A stretch of DNA of 16,957 bases from a bacterium (GTDB lineage: Bacteria > SZUA-182 > DTGQ01), in assembly GCA_040755755.1 (NCBI GenBank), contig JBFLZW010000007.1, positions 1 through 16,957 of the forward strand, read 5' to 3'. How positions within the stretch are numbered: the stretch's first letter is position 1; every line of letters begins with the position of its first letter. Below are positions 7,066 to 13,388 of the stretch, one piece after another. The notes below the pieces were generated by a model. It saw only the letters and a program-made list of their open reading frames with translations, ran no database searches and was not told the origin of the DNA. The translations under genes were made by a program, and so were the position numbers.

Positions 7066-8059
7066 CGATTGCAGCACCACAGGAAGGACAGTGGGCATCC
7101 TTGACGATATTATCCTTCAGAAAGAAGCCCTTTCGTTTGATCAGTGGAATCCCGCACTGGTAGCAATAGGTATTCTCCCCCTCATCTCCCGGTATGTTTC
7201 CGGTATAGACATACCGCAGTCCGGCCTTCAGGCCGATTTCCCTGGCCTTGTGGAGCGTCTCCTTCGGCGTTCTTGGCACATCGGTCAATTTATAGGCTGG
7301 ACAAAACATGGTTACATGCCAGGGAATGGCCGGGTCAATGTCCACCAGAAAATGAGCGATTTCATTCAGCTCCTCAGGAGAATCGTTATGATGAGGAATA
7401 ACCAGGGTGGTGACTTCAATCCAGATTCCCAGCTCGTGGTATAACCGGATGGAATCCAGTACCGGCGCAAGCCGTGCCCCGCACATCTTGAGGTGCCGCT
7501 GTTCGTTGAAGCCTTTCAGGTCAATATTGGCGGCATCGATCAGGGAGTAGGCCGCCCGCAGGGCCTCCGGGGTAATGTAGCCATTGGTTACCAGGACGTT
7601 TTTGATTCCCCTGCGTCTGGCCAGCTGAGCGGTATCCAGTACATACTCCAGAAAGATGGTCGGTTCCGTATAGGTGTAGGCAATGCTTTCGCAGCGGTTG
7701 ATCATGGCTGATTCGACGATCTCCTCAGGATGAAGGCCCCTGCCGATAATCTGACCGCCTTCATTGGCTACCTGCGAGATCGAAAAATTCTGGCAATTCA
7801 GACAGCGGAAATTGCAGCCCACCGTAGCTATGGAAAAACTCCGGCTGCCAGGGTAAAAATGGAAAAATGGTTTTTTTTCAATTGGATCTACCTGGTCGGC
7901 AATTGCTTTCCCATATACCAGGCTATACAGTGTGCCATCAATGTTTCTTCGCACCCCGCACACCCCGATCCTCCCCGGCTGAATCAGGCACCGGTGGCTG
8001 CACAGGTAGCATTGGACTTTCTGGTCCGGCCTTTTTTCATAGAATCTGGCCTCTTCCAT
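7046..8059 (-). CDS. AmmeMemoRadiSam-type radical SAM protein
   Basis: This 337-residue enzyme of the pyruvate formate-lyase-activase-like radical SAM group has the cluster motif C82-NFR-C86-LN-C89, which binds the [4Fe-4S] that cleaves S-adenosylmethionine. It is preceded by a four-Cys N-terminal segment (C17, C20, C24, C34: CYLCSHRC...GVCGVR). A C-terminal zinc-ribbon-like pair (C299/C302 and C324/C327) follows. EPTIFLEYV, NGYITPEAL and NIDLKGF are typical of the AMMECR1/Memo-linked family. Its usual partners AMMECR1 and Memo are not in this window, and the substrate of the family is unknown. The start has a good SD (AAGGAAGGG, about 7 bp upstream). It leads a tight minus-strand chain into archease and RtcB. 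A glycyl-radical-enzyme activase is a less likely alternative because no glycyl radical enzyme is nearby. Confidence 0.88.
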   Translation of the reverse strand: MEEARFYEKRPDQKVQCYLCSHRCLIQPGRIGVCGVRRNIDGTLYSLVYGKAIADQVDPIEKKPFFHFYPGSRSFSIATVGCNFRCLNCQNFSISQVANEGGQIIGRGLHPEEIVESAMINRCESIAYTYTEPTIFLEYVLDTAQLARRRGIKNVLVTNGYITPEALRAAYSLIDAANIDLKGFNEQRHLKMCGARLAPVLDSIRLYHELGIWIEVTTLVIPHHNDSPEELNEIAHFLVDIDPAIPWHVTMFCPAYKLTDVPRTPKETLHKAREIGLKAGLRYVYTGNIPGDEGENTYCYQCGIPLIKRKGFFLKDNIVKDAHCPSCGAAIDGVGLG

Positions 8060-8207
8060 TGCCGATCCCTTCCTTTCTATCCCTACGGTGTACCGTCAGC
8101 ATCTTCCCCTTATACTCCTTCGGTCTGTTCGGGAAAAATTCCTTCGCATCAGGAGTCAAAATGCCGGATTCAGTATAAAGACTCATTCTCCCGGTCTGCA
8201 AGCTCAT
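8037..8207 (-). CDS. Possible small protein between the regulator and the radical SAM gene
   Basis: A 56-codon minus-strand frame starts at ATG 8207 (AGGA just upstream), inside the 3' end of the NtrC-like regulator, and ends with TGA at 8037, 23 bp inside the radical SAM gene. The middle reads ESGILTPDAKEFFPNRPKEY, a plausible soluble sequence with ordinary codon usage, followed by a basic tail. An internal start at 8186 is also possible. It exactly fills the 110-bp gap between two same-strand genes, which suits a coupled small gene, but it is short and unrecognised. Chance openness cannot be excluded. Confidence 0.25.
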   Translation of the reverse strand: MSLQTGRMSLYTESGILTPDAKEFFPNRPKEYKGKMLTVHRRDRKEGIGNGRGQIL

Positions 8208-9615
8208 GATTCCTGATCCGGTTGCCATTACCAGCGACTTCGATATTGTATTTTCTGAGCTTCCGGAAGATAGTCGTAAGGTCTAATCCTGATATCCTGG
8301 CCATCATTTTTTTGTCGCCGTTACAGGCCTTCAGGAGGTCTTCCAGGTAGCTCTTTTCAAAGGTTTCTTTGGCTTTTTTGTAGGTTTGGGTAAAAATGTC
8401 AGTGTTATCAATTTCATAGTGACGCGTGGCGCGAATTTCATCAGGGAGACAGGATACATCAATCGTATCTCCCTCACAAAGGGCGACCCCCCGCCGGATT
8501 ATATTTTCGAGCTGGCGGACATTTCCAGGCCAGTGGAAATCCATCATCAGTTTCATGGCTTCAGTGGAGATGCCGATAACTTTTTTCTTCTCTTTCTCGA
8601 CAAACTTTTTCAAAAAGGAGTGCGCCAAAACAGGGATATCCTCTTTCCTCTCCCTGAGGGGAGGTAATTTGATGGTGACTGCATTGATCCGGTAGTGAAG
8701 ATCTTCCCGGAACTTTCCATCCTCCACAGCCCTGGAAAGGTCCTTATTGGTAGCGCAGATAATCCGCACATCACAATACAGCGTCTCATGCCCGCCCACT
8801 CTTTGAAACTCGCCTTCCTGGAGAACCCTGAGCAATTTTACCTGAAAGCTCGGGGATGCCTCCGCGATTTCATCCAGCAGGAGAGTCCCGCCGTCCGCCT
8901 CCTCAAAGAGTCCCTTACATCCTTGCGGCGGAGCACTGGTAAACGGTGCATTAGGTACGCAGCCAAACAGGATGGTTTCCAGGATTTCCTGCGGGAACGC
9001 ACCACAATTGACGCGGAGGAATTTCTTGCCAGCGCGGCGGCTATTTTTGTAAATCTCCCTGGCAGCCAGTTCCTTACCAGTTCCGTTTTCTCCTGTCAGC
9101 AGGATACTGATATCACTCGGAGCGACCCTCCTGATAAGGTCAAGGGCTTCCTGAATCTTGGCAGAGGTGCCGATCATGGCACTGTTTTCAAGCTGGAGGG
9201 CCAGTTGCCCCTGGAGAATAGCATTTTCTCTTACGATTTTTTGATGTTCCAGGACCTTCTCGATGCGCAGGAGGATTTCCGCAGGTCGAGGGAAAGGCTT
9301 GGAGATAAAATCTTCAGCCCCCGTCTTTACTGCCTGGACCGCAATATCCGCAGTCCCGTGTCCGCTGATCATGACTACCACTACATCCGGCTGCATTATT
9401 TTCAGCCGCCGCAGGACCTGCATCCCATCCATGCTGCCAGGCAGTTGCAGGTCAAGGAGTACCAGATCGAATATCTCCTGAGTAAAGAGCCTTAAACCCT
9501 CATCTCCATCTTCAGCGGTTATTACTGTATAGCCTTCATCACCTAAAAGACTTTTAAAATACCCCCGGGGGATTTCCTCATCATCGATAACCAGTACTCT
9601 CTTCTTCTTCTTCAT
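8170..9615 (-). CDS. NtrC-like response regulator (receiver, AAA+, Fis HTH) with altered GAFTGA motif
   Basis: This 481-residue regulator has an N-terminal receiver (DDEE at 11-14, phosphoacceptor Asp55 in LVLLDLQLPG, Ser84 of MISGHG, Lys106 of SKPF) and a linker helix. The AAA+ domain has Walker A GENGTGKE (175-182), Walker B LLLDE (245-249), sensor region ICATNKDL and Arg-finger region REDLHYRIN. A Fis-type helix-turn-helix sits at about 415-460. The sigma54-contact loop, normally GAFTGA, reads APFTSA (223-228), with CVPN before it in place of the usual HEKG-like residues. ATPase residues look intact, so it may hydrolyse ATP yet contact sigma54 abnormally, or work through sigma70 as GAFTGA-less relatives do. 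AGGAAAGG precedes the start. It is last in a minus-strand run led by the histidine kinase gene. Confidence 0.93.
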   Translation of the reverse strand: MKKKKRVLVIDDEEIPRGYFKSLLGDEGYTVITAEDGDEGLRLFTQEIFDLVLLDLQLPGSMDGMQVLRRLKIMQPDVVVVMISGHGTADIAVQAVKTGAEDFISKPFPRPAEILLRIEKVLEHQKIVRENAILQGQLALQLENSAMIGTSAKIQEALDLIRRVAPSDISILLTGENGTGKELAAREIYKNSRRAGKKFLRVNCGAFPQEILETILFGCVPNAPFTSAPPQGCKGLFEEADGGTLLLDEIAEASPSFQVKLLRVLQEGEFQRVGGHETLYCDVRIICATNKDLSRAVEDGKFREDLHYRINAVTIKLPPLRERKEDIPVLAHSFLKKFVEKEKKKVIGISTEAMKLMMDFHWPGNVRQLENIIRRGVALCEGDTIDVSCLPDEIRATRHYEIDNTDIFTQTYKKAKETFEKSYLEDLLKACNGDKKMMARISGLDLTTIFRKLRKYNIEVAGNGNRIRNHELADRENESLY

Positions 9616-9683
9616 TCCTGCATTACCTTTCCTGAATCAAATAAGATAACCTCGATCAATCTTGTTACCCGTCCGTTGGATTG

Positions 9684-9730
9684 AAAAGCTATCCTTGGTA
9701 TGGGTGATCGGGAAATACATCCTCCATACT
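9684..9730 (-). pseudogene. Remnant of a histidine-kinase 3' end between the two regulator genes
   Basis: On the minus strand this gap encodes YFPITHTKDSF, which aligns codon by codon with the last residues of the kinase gene upstream, HFPIAHPKDGF. At DNA level 25 of 31 bases match between 9684-9714 and 10591-10621. The similarity resumes just before the next gene (ATTCAGGA-x-AGGT in both leaders). The stop codon of the kinase copy is lost here. This is best explained by a duplicated kinase gene whose body was deleted. Confidence 0.65.
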
Positions 9731-9736
9731 GACTAG

Positions 9737-9749
9737 TGGTCATTGACCA
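9737..9749. repeat. Short palindrome TGGTC-ATT-GACCA related to the 4908/5127 repeat
   Basis: A 5-bp inverted pair sits immediately before the stop (9750-9752, minus) of the AAA-less regulator and right at the edge of the kinase remnant. It resembles the TGGTCAGTGATCA core of the 16-bp repeats at 4908 and 5127. It could be a decayed copy of the same dispersed element, or a coincidence given its length. Confidence 0.35.
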
Positions 9750-10436
9750 TTAGAGTGGCGATTTTTCAATCTGAAACTTTTTCAGCTTTCGGATGAGAGT
9801 CGCACGGCCTAATCCTGATGTCCTGGCCGTGGTGGTAGTAATATTGCCGCCGCATGCCCGCAGGAGGTTTTTCAGATAAAACTTTTCAAACATTTCTTTG
9901 GCAGCCCGATAATTTAATGGGCAAATCTCACTGTTATCGGCTTGTGCTGCCTCTTTGAAAATCTTAAAGACCTCCTGCATTCTGACAGATGTATCGATCA
10001 TTCCAGGGGCCTGGAGCTCTTCTAGCTGTGCGCGCACGGAGTCAAGCTCCCTGCGGATGTCCCGATGTTCCAGGGCCTTCTCGATGCGCAGAAGGATCTC
10101 CTCAGGGCTGTCAAAGGGTTTGGAGATGAAATCTTCAGCCCCCCTCTTTACTGCCTCGACCGCAACGTCCGAGGCCCCGTGCCCGCTGATCATGATTATC
10201 ACCGTCTCCGGCTGCATGGTTTTCAGCCGCCGCAGGACCTGCATCCCATCCATACTGCCGGGTATTTTCAAGTCAAGGAGCACCAGACCGAATATTTCCT
10301 GAGTAAAGAGCCGAATACCCTCATCTCCATCACCAGCAATGGTTACTCCATATCCCTCATCACCGAGAAGATTTTTAAAGAATCCCTGAGTGAATCCATC
10401 ATCATCAATAAGCAGTATCTTATCCTTTCTTTTCAT
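9750..10436 (-). CDS. Response regulator lacking the AAA+ domain (receiver plus Fis-type HTH)
   Basis: This 228-residue paralogue of the neighbouring NtrC-like regulator keeps the receiver intact (DDD at 11-13, phosphoacceptor Asp55 in LVLLDLKIPG, MISGHG, SKPF) and the linker to MIDTSVRMQEVFKIF. It then jumps at about residue 168 (DNS) to the C-terminal Fis-like domain (AAKEMFEKFYLKNLLRACGG...GRATLIRKLKKF). In the full paralogue the matching points are residues about 170 and 404, so about 235 residues, the whole AAA+ core, are missing in frame. It cannot act as a sigma54 activator ATPase. It may act as a phosphorylation-controlled DNA-binding protein that competes for the same sites, or may be a decaying duplicate. 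The start at 10436 is preferred because the receiver begins there and GAGGTG lies 10 bp upstream; upstream ATGs add non-homologous residues. Confidence 0.85.
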   Translation of the reverse strand: MKRKDKILLIDDDGFTQGFFKNLLGDEGYGVTIAGDGDEGIRLFTQEIFGLVLLDLKIPGSMDGMQVLRRLKTMQPETVIIMISGHGASDVAVEAVKRGAEDFISKPFDSPEEILLRIEKALEHRDIRRELDSVRAQLEELQAPGMIDTSVRMQEVFKIFKEAAQADNSEICPLNYRAAKEMFEKFYLKNLLRACGGNITTTTARTSGLGRATLIRKLKKFQIEKSPL

Positions 10437-10443
10437 TCCTGCT

Positions 10444-10527
10444 TCACACCTCATCCAAAAGCCTTGGAGAAAACCCCCGGGTATATTCCTCGTCATCAAT
10501 GACCAGTACTCTTTTGTTTTTTTTCAT
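10444..10527 (-). pseudogene. 27-codon stub of a third response-regulator gene
   Basis: On the minus strand an ATG at 10527 with a strong AGGAGAGGTG site upstream begins a frame containing KRVLVIDDEE, nearly identical to the start of the full NtrC-like regulator (also KRVLVIDDEE). It continues through RG and LL positions shared with that protein, then stops at TGA 10444-10446, only 7 bp before the ATG of the AAA-less regulator. It is a truncated receiver start fused by deletion to the leader of the next copy. It would still be translated and might act as a leader for the downstream gene, but it cannot fold as a receiver. Confidence 0.7.
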
Positions 10528-10588
10528 CTCTGTTTCACCTCTCCTGAATGCAGAGAGAATCGGTCATCCGTCAGCCTTGACGACCGGT

Positions 10589-12172
10589 TTAAAAACCATC
10601 CTTCGGATGGGCGATCGGAAAGTGAACCATGAATGTTGCTCCCTTTCCTTCCTCGCTCTCCACTTCAATTGTCCCATTATGGGCTTTTATAATACCGTAA
10701 GCGATGCTTAGGCCGAGCCCGGTTCCAGAATCCTTATCTTTCGTGGTGAAAAAAGGATCGAATATTTTGTCTATAATAGATTTTGGTATACCGGAGCCGG
10801 AATCAGTAAATTTGATAATCACGTAATCCTGGTCGGCTGCCTGATCGCGGACGATTTCGGAAGATATCCTGATCGTTCCTCCCGTCGGCATGGCATGGAA
10901 GGCATTCATCAGAAGATTTAAAAATACCTGCTGAATCTGGGTTACATTTCCTTCTATGGGAGGCAGTGTCCGGCCAGTATCCCGAATGATTTTTATGTTC
11001 CCAACCTTGAGGGTATTTTCGATCAGGACAATAGTGCTGTCGATAACAGCCTGCAAGTCCAGCAGTTCAAAGTTGAAATGATGAGGCCGCGAAAAATTCA
11101 AAAGGTTCTTGACAATATCCTTGCACTGGAGGGCCCCTCTTTCGACTATATCGAGCATTTCCCGGTTCGGATCATTCGGCCCGATTTTTCTTTGCAGCAA
11201 TTGAACATAGTTCAGAACACCCACCAGGGGATTATTCAACTGATGGGCCAGGCCGCTCGCCAACTCTCCGATGGCCGCCAGTTTGCCTGCCTGGATTAAT
11301 TTGAGCTGCATGCCGACCTGCTGGGTAATGTCCTGCACCAGACACAATACCTGGATAATGTTGCCGTTGATATCCATAAGCGGTGTAGTAGTCAGTTGAT
11401 AGTGCTTGCGTTCTCCTTCACTATTGACCAGGCTGTGTCTTACCCTGTGAACTATGCCGCTTTCAAAGGTAGCCCGCATCATGCATTTTTCACAATTCCG
11501 GGAGCCCCGTTTAAATAATATATAACACGGCATCCCTTCGAGGGTACGGTCTGATCTGAACCACTCCTCCATAGTCCGGTTCGACCAGATTACTTTGTAG
11601 TTACTATCAATAATTATTAACCCTGCTCCAATTGCGCTGATGATATTCTCCAGCTTTCTTTTTTCCTGCTGCAACCGCACGTTGACGTAAGCGGTCCGCT
11701 GTCGGAGCTCCTCCTGCTGAATCTTCAGGTCATGCCGCTCCAGCGTCCTCTGAATCACCATATAGAGCCTGGTCAAGTAATCCCCCCCCTTATTCACATA
11801 ATCATAAGCCCCCATTTTCATGGCCTGGACAGCGACCTGCTCGTTGCCATGTCCGGTGATCATAATGGTAGGGATGTTGAGGTTTCTTTTTCTCATGGAC
11901 CAGAGAAACTCAAGTCCATTCATTTGGGGAAGGGAGTAATTGAGCAGAATCACATCGTATTTATCCTTTCCCAATAACTCAAGGCCTTTCTCTCCACTGT
12001 CTGCGGCGGTGATATCCATGTCCAGGGGACCGCTCAGTAAGGCATCCTTAATAAGCTGCTGGTGCTGGGGACTGTCCTCGACCAGCAATAATCGAATCCT
12101 TGAGGAGCGCTCTGTTCCTTCTGCGGATAGATCCTCTTTTACCACAAAATCCTTATTACCCGTATTGTCCAT
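10589..12172 (-). CDS. Sensor histidine kinase with N-terminal (pseudo)receiver and PAS domain
   Basis: This 527-residue, apparently cytoplasmic protein has no membrane segment. Residues 26-145 form a receiver: acidic pair E32/D33, T106 (MITGHG) and K128 (YVNKGGD). At the phosphoacceptor position (VILLNYSLPQMNG) the Asp is Asn78. A coiled linker leads to a PAS domain (about 172-285) containing CYILF...CEKC (C216, C227, C230), a Cys pattern seen in PAS domains of anaerobes that may bind metal or sense redox. The kinase core follows: H-box GLAHQLNNPL (phosphoacceptor His310, with Gln311 where Glu/Asp is usual), N-box NLLMNAFHAM, G1 DSGSGIP, F-box FDPFFTTK and G2 GTGLGLSIAYGI. It heads the minus-strand run containing the two regulators below it and presumably phosphorylates their Asp55 residues. 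The start lacks a strong SD. Confidence 0.94.
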   Translation of the reverse strand: MDNTGNKDFVVKEDLSAEGTERSSRIRLLLVEDSPQHQQLIKDALLSGPLDMDITAADSGEKGLELLGKDKYDVILLNYSLPQMNGLEFLWSMRKRNLNIPTIMITGHGNEQVAVQAMKMGAYDYVNKGGDYLTRLYMVIQRTLERHDLKIQQEELRQRTAYVNVRLQQEKRKLENIISAIGAGLIIIDSNYKVIWSNRTMEEWFRSDRTLEGMPCYILFKRGSRNCEKCMMRATFESGIVHRVRHSLVNSEGERKHYQLTTTPLMDINGNIIQVLCLVQDITQQVGMQLKLIQAGKLAAIGELASGLAHQLNNPLVGVLNYVQLLQRKIGPNDPNREMLDIVERGALQCKDIVKNLLNFSRPHHFNFELLDLQAVIDSTIVLIENTLKVGNIKIIRDTGRTLPPIEGNVTQIQQVFLNLLMNAFHAMPTGGTIRISSEIVRDQAADQDYVIIKFTDSGSGIPKSIIDKIFDPFFTTKDKDSGTGLGLSIAYGIIKAHNGTIEVESEEGKGATFMVHFPIAHPKDGF

Positions 12173-12244
12173 AAACTTTCTTTTTACCTTACCAAGTCAT
12201 AATTGTTAGTATTAGATGATAAAATTATGAAGTCTCTTTGATTG

Positions 12245-12273
12245 AATATAACAAAACATGCCCGATTTGTAAA
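12245..12273 (-). promoter_or_regulatory. Sigma70-type promoter for the histidine kinase operon
   Basis: On the minus strand TTTACA (12273-12268) and TATATT (12250-12245) are separated by 17 bp, giving a leader of about 65 nt to the kinase ATG at 12172. It is back-to-back with the plus-strand promoter at 12316-12344, and the -35 boxes are about 42 bp apart, so one regulator could control both. Confidence 0.55.
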
Positions 12274-12315
12274 TGGGATTCCCGGCCCAAGTAATCTGGT
12301 ATTAAAATTATGCCA

Positions 12316-12344
12316 TTGATATTTTACGGAAAATAGTGTATAAT
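12316..12344 (+). promoter_or_regulatory. Sigma70-type promoter for the secreted Tyr/Pro-rich protein
   Basis: TTGATA (12316-12321) and a perfect TATAAT (12339-12344) are separated by 17 bp, about 55 nt before the ATG at 12406. It diverges from the histidine-kinase promoter. Confidence 0.7.
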
Positions 12345-12405
12345 CTCCATAAATAAATCATAACTGATAATTTTCTTCACAATACCAAAAAGGAACTCTA
12401 AGTAC

Positions 12406-12996
12406 ATGAATAAAAGATCGCCTTTACTCCTGGTGACCGGTATTCTGTTTCTCTGGTCCGCTACTCTTCTTTCAGGGAATACCTGTGCACAACTCTACCC
12501 CTATCCGGGGGCAACAAACCCGCTCCTTTCTACAGCTTATCTGTCACTCTATCTCAGTCCTTACTATTACAACACGATGGTACCCATGTCCTCTTTCGGA
12601 CAGTTTGATCCATCCATCAACCTGAACGATGTTACTCTTTCCCTTGATATCCTTTACAGTCCGTCTCAGTACCGAACCTTTGACCCAAGCTCCCTGAAGG
12701 GACTTTATCAGTTTTCCCCATCTCCATTCAACTACGTCTGGAATTCTCTGGTGGATAGTCAGGACAGCACGCAAACTGTTAACCCCTACTTTGCCACCCC
12801 CTTCTATTATCCCCTGCTGAATAAAGACTACTTCGCCACCAACCCGGCCGAACGCAGCATTCCTCTTTCTCTGTATACTCTCTATTCGTTCGCCCCTCAT
12901 CTGCCGGAGCTGTTTTATTCCGCCACCCAGGCAGGACTGGCCCCAGCCCAAAATTTTATGAATGCCCTGGGGTTGTCACTGCTGCCGATTGTATAA
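12406..12996 (+). CDS. Exported Tyr/Pro/Ser-rich protein of unknown function
   Basis: This 196-residue protein has a clear signal peptide: MNKR, then a hydrophobic core (LLLVTGILFLWSATLL), then a likely type I cleavage site after TCA (residues 26-28). There is no lipobox, because GNT rather than an LAG-like triplet precedes Cys27. The mature part has no further membrane helix and is unusually rich in Tyr, Pro, Ser and Leu, with short aromatic runs such as YLSLYLSPYYYN and PYFATPFYYP. Apart from Cys27 in the signal region no Cys is seen. I recognise no domain. It has its own strong promoter and is divergent from the histidine kinase gene, so it may be a target of, or the sensed envelope partner for, that system. 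That link is inferred from position only. Confidence 0.75.
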   Translation: MNKRSPLLLVTGILFLWSATLLSGNTCAQLYPYPGATNPLLSTAYLSLYLSPYYYNTMVPMSSFGQFDPSINLNDVTLSLDILYSPSQYRTFDPSSLKGLYQFSPSPFNYVWNSLVDSQDSTQTVNPYFATPFYYPLLNKDYFATNPAERSIPLSLYTLYSFAPHLPELFYSATQAGLAPAQNFMNALGLSLLPIV

Positions 12997-13388
12997 ATAT
13001 TATACTCTATTGCTGAAAGTATTTCAAAAAAGCCGATGCTCATCTCATAATTAGCCGAAAAGAAAAGATAAGGTGTCCTCTTGAATCTTGAATTGCGGAT
13101 AAAATGTTCGACATGCATAATAATATTTTGCTCCATTCAATATCGATTTTAAAATCCAGATAAAACATTAATTCAATTAGATATCTGCTTTTTTTCTAAA
13201 CCCTTACCTGAAAATAGAATACTCTGAATCGATCCTAAGCTTTTAAATCAAATTGTATTTATAATATATTAAAAGAGGGTATTGCAAAAAAGTAATAATA
13301 TGGTATAATCTATCTTGATCTTATAAAGGGTTTTATTAATTCAATAGAACCAAATGATTAAATTAATCTCTGCGAGAAGGAGAAAAAA
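12997..13388 (+). other. AT-rich 392-bp intergenic region upstream of the XRE-cupin regulator
   Basis: No gene is visible on either strand. The region is markedly more AT-rich than its surroundings. It contains the promoter at 13282-13309, a small palindrome ATTTTAAAAT near 13147, and two copies of ATTAATTCAAT (13167-13177 and 13335-13345), one upstream of the promoter and one in the leader. Both copies are followed by a near-identical AGA/TAGA tail. They could be operator half-sites for the neighbouring regulator, but chance is plausible in such AT-rich DNA. Confidence 0.5.
13282..13309 (+). promoter_or_regulatory. Extended -10 promoter of the receiver-XRE-cupin gene
   Basis: TTGCAA (13282-13287), a 16-bp spacer, then TATAAT (13304-13309) with the extended -10 element TGG just before it. 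The leader to the ATG at 13389 is about 73 nt. Confidence 0.65.
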
